This document shows positions 1 to 7,900 of a stretch of 12,213 nt of DNA, piece by piece. The stretch lies in the NCBI GenBank assembly GCA_036939355.1, contig JALLAP010000849.1:1-12213 (forward strand), read 5' to 3'. The notes below the pieces were generated by a model. The model did not search any database and had not been told where the DNA came from. It worked only from the letters and a program-made list of their open reading frames with translations. The position numbers and the translations under genes are program-made. The number at the start of each line of letters is the position of its first letter. Position 1 is the stretch's first letter. This DNA is from Thalassiosira profunda. Its lineage: Eukaryota > Bacillariophyta > Thalassiosirophyceae > Thalassiosirales > Thalassiosiraceae.

Positions 1-361
1 CTCGAGGGACAACCTCCGGGGCATTGTCATCCTGGAGGCCAAACGCCTGGAGAGCAGGCTCGCGGAAAAGAACATGCGGATGATAGTGTCGGACGAGGCG
101 CTGGACTTCTTGGCCGACGTTGGTTTTGACCCCGTGTACGGCGCCCGGCCGCTCAAGAGGACAATCCAGAAGGAGCTCGAAAACAACATCGCCCTAGGAA
201 TCCTCAGCGGCGAGTACGCGGACGGGGATGCAATCGTGGTGGGGGTTCTGAACGAGCGCATCAACATCCGCAAGGCAGAGCCCTGGGAGGTGGGCGCGAT
301 CGATGGCAGTACGGAGACGGCTGACACTGAGGAAACTTCGTTCGCAGGAGGTTTCAACTAG
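1..361 (+). CDS. clpB: ClpB/Hsp100 family disaggregase, C-terminal end only (partial, 5' end outside window)
   Basis: The frame is open from base 2 and ends at TAG 359-361, giving 119 residues. They match the end of the second AAA+ module of ClpB: an LRGIV...KRLESRLAEK helix, then GFDPVYGARPLKR with the sensor-2 GAR arginine at 146-148, then a beta-rich tail (LSGEYADGD). ClpB is known to form hexameric rings that thread aggregated proteins through a central pore with Hsp70 partners. Beyond the conserved core there is an acidic, low-complexity tail of about 25 residues ending in FAGGFN. The N-terminal domain, Walker motifs and any targeting peptide lie upstream of the window, so cytosolic, mitochondrial or plastid location cannot be decided. 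Family assignment is strong; the exact paralogue is unknown. Confidence 0.93.
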   Translation, partial: SRDNLRGIVILEAKRLESRLAEKNMRMIVSDEALDFLADVGFDPVYGARPLKRTIQKELENNIALGILSGEYADGDAIVVGVLNERINIRKAEPWEVGAIDGSTETADTEETSFAGGFN

Positions 362-531
362 GCTTGACCGATGTGATGAGAAAAGAATCAACAGTAGGAC
401 CAAAAAGAAGCTGCCCGTTTCCGCGAGTTGTTCTAGAGTACTCGTTAGAGCTTGTGTAAGTCTGACGGTGAAATTATGCAATGACCTAAATGATGATCGC
501 GCTCCGCACCCCATTCCCTCCATCCCATCCC

Positions 532-2739
532 TCATTCCTCCTGCCGCAACGACCGCCTCCGCCGCGCCTCCTCCGGCGGGAGGCTGCCGCTCGCCACCGC
601 CGCCGCCAGCTCCGGACTCAGCGCCCCCTCCGGATCGACCGCCGCACCGCCGTCCTCCCACGCATCAGGGAAGTACTCTGCCTTTCCGTCGCCCCTCGCC
701 GGCCAGCATTCGTCCTTCATCTCCTCCAAAAACTCCACCCACGCGCTCCGATGCCGCTCTCCCACAAAGTCCAATGGCGTCTTGCCGTGGGCGTCCGTCA
801 CGTACAGCAACCGCCCGCCCGCGGGGCCCGCCGCCCGGAGGAGGCGGCGGGCCGCGGCGAGGGACGGCGGGTTCGACCACGCGACGTGGTGCAACGGCGT
901 CCGTCCAAACCCGTCGGCCACCCGAACCTCCGCGCCGGCGTCGAGGAAGGCTCGGACGACCTCCAAGTATCCCCGCTTGCACGCCAGGAAGAAGGGCGAG
1001 TCGCCGAACTTGTTCGTGGGATTGGGACTCAGCCCGGCCCGGAGGAGGGATGCCAGCCGCCCCGCCCCGCCGGGCTTGATCGTCGCGCAGACGGCCGATC
1101 CGAACGATGCGAGCTGGAGGGGCGTGGGGGGCCGATGGTAGCCCAGCTCGCTTGCCGGACGGCGGCGAGGGATGTAGCCGCGGGAGGCCAGGAGGGTATC
1201 GAGGTATTGCTGGAGGGAGCCGGTAGCGGAGGCTGGCCGGGGCTGTTTTGGAGGAATGTGGGCTTTGGTTCCGCCGCGGGGACCGGGGCTCGGGATGCCA
1301 GGCGAGGGCGCCGCCGCACCACCCACGGTGGCCCGGCGCTTGAGCCCGCCGCCGACGACCTGGACGTAGTGAAAGTCACTACCGCCCGCCTTGCTCGTGG
1401 CCTTCTCTCGCACGGCGGCATCGACCCGGGGATCGTGCGAGTCCACTGACGCGGAGCGCCTCCGCGGTTTCTTCCGACCCTGCTTCGCCTGCGGAGATGG
1501 GCCGCCTCCCGCTTCTTTCTGCTGGTGCAATGCCTGGAGCGCTTGGAGGTCCGGCCGAATCGACTGCGTGAAGGATTGCTGTGTCTGAGCTTGCGGCTGC
1601 AGCTGCGCCGCTTGTTGCTGCACCTGCTGCTCGTGGAGCAACATTTGCAACCGAACCTCCTCCTGCTGTTGCAAGTTCCGCTGCCACAATTGCTCGAGGG
1701 AGAACTGCTGCATCTGCTGCTGGCTCAATTGACTCAACTGCGCTTGAAGGGGCTGGTTGGGAGGTTGTCCGACTTGCTGCGAATACATCTCATTGATCTG
1801 CCGCTGCATGCCATTGCCGTTGTTTGTCGTGGGCATTGCCGACGGCAGGGATCCCGGCGCTGAGACTCATAGAATAGACAGGCATAAAGAACGTCAGATC
1901 TGAATGAGAGATGCTCAAAAGCAACAGCATCTATGGCAAATCATCATACAGAGAGACCCTTTTGTTCCCAACACTAAACGATTCGTCTAATCTCAGCTCT
2001 TCGGCAAAGTGGCAGCCCAGGATTTTCAGGAAAAGGTGACACATCATGTGCACAAAACCCAAACAGCCGCCCTAAACGCCCTCCAATCCTCTCGCTCTCT
2101 CGAGACTTACCATTTGCAACCCCAGCTACGCCAACGTCGACCTCGGCGTCGAGGAACGACTCTCGCAACAGCAAGTTCACGCACGTGCCGCCCGCCGGCG
2201 GCGGCGCACTCGCCGCACCATTCGCGCGAAAGTCGGCGGGCTCGAAGTCCGCCATGGCCGGCTGTTGTGGAGGCTGCTGCTGCCTCGGTGGAGGCGACAT
2301 GGGGGTGTGGTGCGGCTCCGCGGCGCGGGCCGCGGTCGTGTTCGGGACCGGCGGCCGCCGCGAGTGGGCGTCGGGGAGGAGCCGGCGCAGCAGCGCGGAG
2401 GACTCGGCGAGGAGGCGACTGAGTTCGGCGTCGCCCTCCTTCAAAAAAGAGGCGCCCTCGTCGGCTGAAGGGGGGAGGAACAAGGTCGTGGACGGCGCGG
2501 GTTGCACCGGCATATCTAGGTGGTTGCAACGATGATTTGATTTTGCAATGACGATTGTGGTGCTGCCGCCGCAGCGAGCTTGGCTCACGGTTCGATGCAG
2601 TTGCTGGACTAGCCAGCCGCCCTGGCAAGCCCGTGGGCGGCTCCGTGTCTTCAGGCTCCGTCGCTTTCTGGTCGGCCTCTGCTTGTGCCCCCGGCCGTTC
2701 TCTTCGCTTTTGTTGTGTTTGTTGTGTTGTGACGGCCAT
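532..2739 (-). CDS. Ankyrin-repeat protein with glutamine-rich N-terminal half; three-exon model (2739-2589, 2515-2111, 1859-532)
   Basis: The last exon carries the recognisable part. A glutamine/leucine-rich stretch (about 1590-1800) is followed by a basic, possibly nuclear-localising cluster (GRKKPRRRS), then YLDTLLASRGY and about four ankyrin-like units with the markers TPLQLASFG, SPNPTNKFGDSPFFLAC, GFGRTPLHHVAW and HGKTPLDFV. This segment order is typical of a large diatom ankyrin family. I extend the gene upstream because donor GTAAGT at 2110 and acceptor CAG ending at 1860 join in matching phase (251-nt intron), and donor GTGAGC at 2588 with acceptor TAG ending at 2516 also join in phase (73-nt intron). 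Start ATG 2739 has a good context (AAGATGG). The model gives 627 residues; the first 193 are proline- and glutamine-rich and probably disordered. Ankyrin repeats bind proteins; the partner is unknown. A minimal alternative is a single exon from ATG 1836 (434 residues). The ankyrin part is confident; the upstream exons are moderately so. Confidence 0.8.
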
Positions 2740-2970
2740 CTTCCCTCGTCGCCGGCCGGTTCTCCCTCTGGTTGTGATTTTTGCAAACTTCAACTTGAGC
2801 ACAGACGCTCGTCCCAATACGTTTTATGTATCACTGTGTCACAATTGGGGCCTATTTCTCCGTTTAACGATTGAGCGGCGAAGTGAGGAATTGTGGCTCG
2901 CGCGAGCTTGGCTCTTTAAATCTCACACCAGTTTGGAGTACGACGGATGTAGCAGCAGATCGTGGTCACT

Positions 2971-4431
2971 CTACAGAGGAGGTGGAGGGGCGAGGACGAA
3001 AAAGGCATCTCCGCTCGCGCTCCCATTCACCTTCCCCGGCTCCAGCGCGTGCACCCAACTGCCGTCCTCTTTCTCCGCCACACCACCTGCCCCTGCCCTC
3101 GACGTGCTGTTGGATAAACTGCCACCGTACTTTGTACAAACTCGTTCCGCCAGCCATCTCCGGTCGAGGAGCAGCGAGCACTCCTCCTCCACCTCCCGCA
3201 CGGCGCCCTCCAACGTCGATTCGGCCAGGTGTCGCTTCCCTCCCGGAAGATCCAATTCGAGCTTCGCCGGTCCGTCCTGATAGCCCAGCACCATCATGTA
3301 CCTGATTTGCTGATGCAGGCCATTCATCCTATCGTTGTCTTTGGGTTTTCTTTTTGTTGGGGTCTGGAGGAGGTACAGCAGCGACGTCAGGTGATGGCCA
3401 AACTTGATGAACACCGATCCGATGGATGTAGATTGCGGAGCGTCAATAAGCTCCCCCAATAGCTCCACTCCTCCCTCATTCATCTGCCGCAATATCTCCC
3501 CGTTCTCCCGCTGGCTCTTGCTCCGCGTCTTCCCCGCCGCCAGCAGCGATTGCAGCGTCGACACCTCCAGCGCGCAGACGAAGTGGGCATGGTCGGAATG
3601 CAGCCCCTTGCCACCGTTGGCATTTTTCAACCCCGCCTCCCTCGCCCGTTGTATCGTGGGTTGCATCTCGTCAAACGAGGACGATACAACCGCCACGAAT
3701 CCGTTGCGTTGATGGCCAGTCAGGAGGCAGATGGCGCAGTTTACCTTGAAGGGAGGGATACCTCCATTCTCTGCGACCTTGTCCGCGATTGCGACGGCTC
3801 CATCTTCCGTACGCCCAAAGATCTCGTGGGCCAACTTTCGCTCGCACTCGGTACCACCCGTTCGGAATGCTTGCCGATTAGTATCCTCGCAAACGTAAAC
3901 GGCCGGGGTCGATTTGGTATCCGGGACGACGATCAAGTTGTCGAACGGATCTTTGCTCTCATCGGACTCTCTGGGGTTTGATGATATGTCGAGCCGTCCC
4001 ATTGCATTTGTTATGTTCCCATCCACGTCAAACTGTATCTCATTGGCATATGCATTAATTCCCAACGATTGTCGTTCGCCGTCTCCACCCTGCGCTTCCC
4101 TCCCGGTTCCACTGGCACGCTGCCCTCCGTCCGCCGCAGACGCGTACCGCTGCCGCAGCCCGACCACTTTGGGACAATCGCAGAGGGGCATGTGAGCCTT
4201 GTACCGCGCGGCACGACACCTCTCGGCGTGGAAGGTCGATTGGAAGTCGCCCGTCATAATCGAGGGCGCCGCCCTGGCCGAGTGATGGCTCCCCTTGCGA
4301 CGGGCTCCCCTTGGATGCCCCGGCGTTGATGGGTCCCTCGTCTTCGGATGGCCGCCCCGTCCGCGTCCCCCGCGCCGACCGCCGCGGCCACCGGCGGCGG
4401 CCGCCGCCCTCGCCGCGCCCCTGCCGCTCAT
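2971..4431 (-). CDS. RGG-rich protein with C-terminal Nudix hydrolase motif
   Basis: This is one uninterrupted frame of 486 residues. Residues 1-50 are Gly/Arg/Ala-rich with RGG-type repeats, a composition known from RNA-binding proteins. Residues about 58-90 hold a Cys/His-containing segment (ERC...PLCDC) that I do not recognise. Residues about 200-355 look globular (for example CAICLLTGH and HAHFVCALEV) but match no family I know. The Nudix box runs from G398 to L420: GX5E, then REVEEE, with serine where the consensus has glycine (EECSL). Nudix enzymes are known to cleave nucleoside-diphosphate linkages, and the REXXEE glutamates bind metal; the substrate here is not predictable. The protein stops about 65 residues after the box, within or near a strand (DAFFVLAP), so the fold may be short at its C-terminus. 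I chose ATG 4431 because the 130-residue in-frame extension to 4821 looks non-coding. The gene shares its upstream region with the divergent gene starting at 4944. Confidence 0.75.
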   Translation of the reverse strand: MSGRGAARAAAAAGGRGGRRGGRGRGGHPKTRDPSTPGHPRGARRKGSHHSARAAPSIMTGDFQSTFHAERCRAARYKAHMPLCDCPKVVGLRQRYASAADGGQRASGTGREAQGGDGERQSLGINAYANEIQFDVDGNITNAMGRLDISSNPRESDESKDPFDNLIVVPDTKSTPAVYVCEDTNRQAFRTGGTECERKLAHEIFGRTEDGAVAIADKVAENGGIPPFKVNCAICLLTGHQRNGFVAVVSSSFDEMQPTIQRAREAGLKNANGGKGLHSDHAHFVCALEVSTLQSLLAAGKTRSKSQRENGEILRQMNEGGVELLGELIDAPQSTSIGSVFIKFGHHLTSLLYLLQTPTKRKPKDNDRMNGLHQQIRYMMVLGYQDGPAKLELDLPGGKRHLAESTLEGAVREVEEECSLLLDRRWLAERVCTKYGGSLSNSTSRAGAGGVAEKEDGSWVHALEPGKVNGSASGDAFFVLAPPPPL

Positions 4432-4943
4432 AATGATCGGGCCCGCTGCAACAAAGATGAGAGTGTAGGGCGGGCCTCTGCGTGGCCGGCGGAAGGCTTG
4501 GGGGCGGAAGTAGATATGGTACAATATGTAGCTTAGCAAGCTGAGAGGGGCGGGAAGAGAAACCTCTGTCCGTCCGTACGTGCGTCCCGGTCGAGTTTCT
4601 ACGTCAAAAATGTACTGGAAGGAATCAGTACTATGGATTGGAAAAAGGGGGCACGCCACAAAAAAAAACGCGACAGGGGAAACAAAGACAGCAGACTCAG
4701 ACAGAGCCGGGCCGGTCCCGGGGCAACCCCTACAAATACAATGGCGACGACGACGCCAGCTTCCTCGCCTGGGGGACCGCGCGCGGTTCACAAGTAAAGT
4801 ACGACGCGGTGTGCAGGTCATTCAGAGGACAGTGGCGCGGCTAGAGGAGGAGCGGAGCAGAAATCTTGAAGAGCCTGAGGTTTGGGCTTCGATGCACTGT
4901 GCAAGTTGAGGGGCTGCGACGGCTCGAGGTTCCAGCTTCCACC
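4432..4943. promoter_or_regulatory. Intergenic region between divergent genes, probable bidirectional promoter
   Basis: These 512 bases separate the start codons of two divergent genes, so both promoters and 5' UTRs must lie here unless undetected upstream exons exist. I see AT-rich pockets (near 4512-4540 and the A-run at 4660-4668) and a small perfect inverted repeat, AGCTT-AGC-AAGCT, at 4530-4542. No element can be assigned confidently and I could not place a transcription start. The ATG at 4944 sits in an ideal CCACCATGG context. The minus frame stays open up to 4821, but its composition does not look coding. Confidence 0.4.
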
Positions 4944-7900
4944 ATGGCCACCGTTCCACGTCAAAATGTAAGTGCTGCCCACGTCTGCCTCCCATCCCGT
5001 CGGTGTCTGCAAATGCTGTGCAAGTTTTCATATCTCTGCCCATCAAACCATCCTTATGCGCACGACGTGTCTAATAAATCCCATTGCAATCGTTTCATGG
5101 GTGCAGGACGTGCTCTTCGGCAAGGGCACGCACATCAACACCCACCGCGGCAACCGCCTCTTCCGCTGCATCGCCGACTCCAAGCAGGACGCGTTCCTGC
5201 GGGCGACGAAGCGCAAGGAAAAGCGTGCGGTGGTCCATTCCATCGCCGCGGAAATTTACGGGCTGACCCCGCCCGGGAGATTTTTGGTGGAGGATCGGGC
5301 GGCCAGGAGGGATATTGTGGATGGTGGCGGCCGCCCGCGCGATCCGGAGGTGCACCCCTTGATACTGAGCCGGGTGTGGGTGCCGGTGGAGGAACCGAAA
5401 GTGCTTGACAAGATATACCACCGTCTCAGAGATCTGAAGCGCGAAGGCGCTTCGGGGAGCAGTGACGGTGCAGAGAAACCAACGGCGAACGTTCTGCAAA
5501 GCCAGCGCAGTAGGGGGGAGGTGTTGCAACGATTGGCAAGTCCGAAGGACGGGTCTCCACTCCAGACGCCCAGCCCAATGTTTGGCTCTTCTTCTGCCGA
5601 CGAGGGAACAGAGGGGGGATCGCCACTGTATCCGACCCACCTGAAGGGGACACAGAGTCCGGTGGGGAGCGGAGGGAATGGTCCATATCGAGGGGAAGCT
5701 CAAACTGCGGGCCTGGAAGGCAAAGTGGATTCTCAGTCGGGCAGTGCAGATGGAAGCACGTCGGACGATTTTTCAGCAATCTGGGAGGAACGCCGCGTAG
5801 GCATAGAGGAAAAGAAGGTGGCTGATACATCATCTTGGAGCGGAGTCGATAGACCAAGAGATGCTGATGCCTCTTCTTTGCATCGTGTGAGTGAAGGGGA
5901 CACGAGCCCCAAAGAGCCACAGATGGAATCGAATCGGATGGTTGCAACGCCGTCTGCGGTCGAGGGCAAGACCCTTCGGAATCAGCCTCCCCAGGCACAA
6001 TTTGACATGGGGGTGCCATCTCTCGAAGATGCGACAGCGCCACCGCCATCAGTTGAGGATGAGGTGCTGCTGGAGGCGCTCCAGGTCGCCACTGGGATCT
6101 CATTGAAAAGCGAGAACGAGCCGTCGCGTCAGCCCTTGACTTTGGACGACGAGGTGGACTCATTTTTGCGCAACTTCAGTTCGCAGCACGATACTGGCGA
6201 AGGCGAGCGCATGCAGGAGCTCACGTTGCTCGAGTGGATCCAACGATCCAAGACTACGATCCGAAGCGGAGCGCCCGCCGTCGTGCGCAGCTATGTCATA
6301 TCGGCGCTGCCCATTGCTCTCAAGCTGACAGAATGTCTCATTGAGAATCTCATCCCGCTAGCGAGTATTGTTGCCGACAATGTGCTACTGCAAACGACAG
6401 AGCATCAGTCGATGGGAGGGGAAGTAATAAACGAAGCGGTCGATCACGTCTGGATCATGAGCCCTTTTGGAGATGACCCTGACGGCGGAGGAGTCAAGCC
6501 TCGCCTGGCGGCCCTGGGAGCTGTGTTGTACGAACTCTTCGCTGCTGGAACCAAACCGGCCAAAGAAGAGGACACATCGTTGGATCTGCTGTCCTTGGAA
6601 TTGATCGATCTCAATGAAGAAGCACAAAGCCAGCGATCACAGAAACGGCCTCAGAAGAAGCCCACGCAACCTGGCTACAGGAAGTCCAACTGCATCCTTG
6701 ATCTCGAGCGCGTCGGCATTCCCTACTCGTTGTGCGCCCTCGTGGGAAATCNGGAAGTCCAACTGCATCCTTGATCTCGAGCGCGTCGGCATTCCCTACT
6801 CGTTGTGCGCCCTCGTGGGAAATCTGCTGGTCTGTGCTAATGGCGATGAGTGTGGCGGCGATGCCTATGCTTCTCTCGAGGGTTTGCGAGCAGATCTGCA
6901 GCTCATGATTGGCGATCCTTCCCGCTTCCTGGACGACATCCAAACCAACCCTTTACCGTCGCTATCGATATGCGAGGGCAAGATCTACGGACGCGATGCT
7001 GAAACACAAAAGTTGCAGGAATCCTACCAGCGGAACCTCCGAGGAGAGTGCACCGGCGTGGTTATATCAGGGGGCGCCGGTGTTGGAAAGTCAAAGCTTG
7101 CAATCAGTGTCCTTCAGCAGCTTACAAGCCAGTCCAATGGGTACTTCCTCGCCGCCAAATTCGACCAGAACAAGGACCTCAAACCTCTGACTGCCATTGG
7201 GGCGTTGTTCAACTCGCTGTGCGACCTCTTTGTGCGCGATGCCTCTCCAGCTCAATTGACATCAGTCCAGGAGAAGTTGGAGAACGCCCTCGGCCATCAG
7301 GCCTCTCTTCTGGCGGGCATCGTACCGAGTCTATCGAAACTGGTGCCTTCGATCATCGATACCGAAACGTCGGACATTTGCGTCAACTCGGCACTGAGCA
7401 TGCGTTTCCTATTTGGAGAGTTGCTCTCTGCCATTTCTTTGCACTGGAGGCTATCAATATTGCTCGATGACGTCCAATGGGCAGATTCTGCGTCGTTGCT
7501 TCTGATTGGGGACTTGATATCCAGTGTCAAAGAAGGCAGCCGGCCAGTTTTCGTCGCGATTTGCTACCGCGTGGACGACGAAGCTAGCGCGGACGAATCG
7601 TTCACCACTTCGCTCAGATCCACTGTCATGTCGCGTTTGGATAGGATCGAGTTGGGTGCCTTGCCGTTGGAGGGCGTGAATCAGCTCGTGTCGGATGCTC
7701 TGCATTTGAGCCCTCGCATCACAAAGCCCCTGTCGGCTGTGTTGTGCCACAAGACGAGAGGCAACGCCCTCTTCCTGAAGCAGCTACTAGAATCTTTGGC
7801 GGCTCAGAAGGTGATCTACGTTAGCTTGCACCCTCCACGGTGGACGTGGGATTTGAAGAAGATTGCGAGTATGAAGACTGCGGACAGCGTGCTGGCTCTC

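Noticed and set aside
303..1449. Long plus-strand open frames (258 and 319 codons) covering the ankyrin gene.
   Set aside because: They are Pro/Arg/Ala-rich antisense shadows caused by GC-rich codons; the minus strand here carries clear ankyrin motifs.
1974..2786. A 270-codon minus frame as an independent protein.
   Set aside because: Only its central part looks coding. Its 5' part lies in a frame displaced from the MAVTT start, and its 3' part begins with a GTAAGT donor; both ends are better explained by introns.
4432..4821. In-frame N-terminal extension of the Nudix-motif protein to ATG 4821.
   Set aside because: The sequence has promoter-like base composition and no recognisable targeting or domain pattern, and it would occupy most of the shared divergent promoter. 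Kept only as an outside possibility.
6752..6752. Programmed frameshift or a true in-gene duplication at the N.
   Set aside because: Perfect identity of the two copies, the placeholder base, and exact rejoining of one gene all point to unmerged contig ends.
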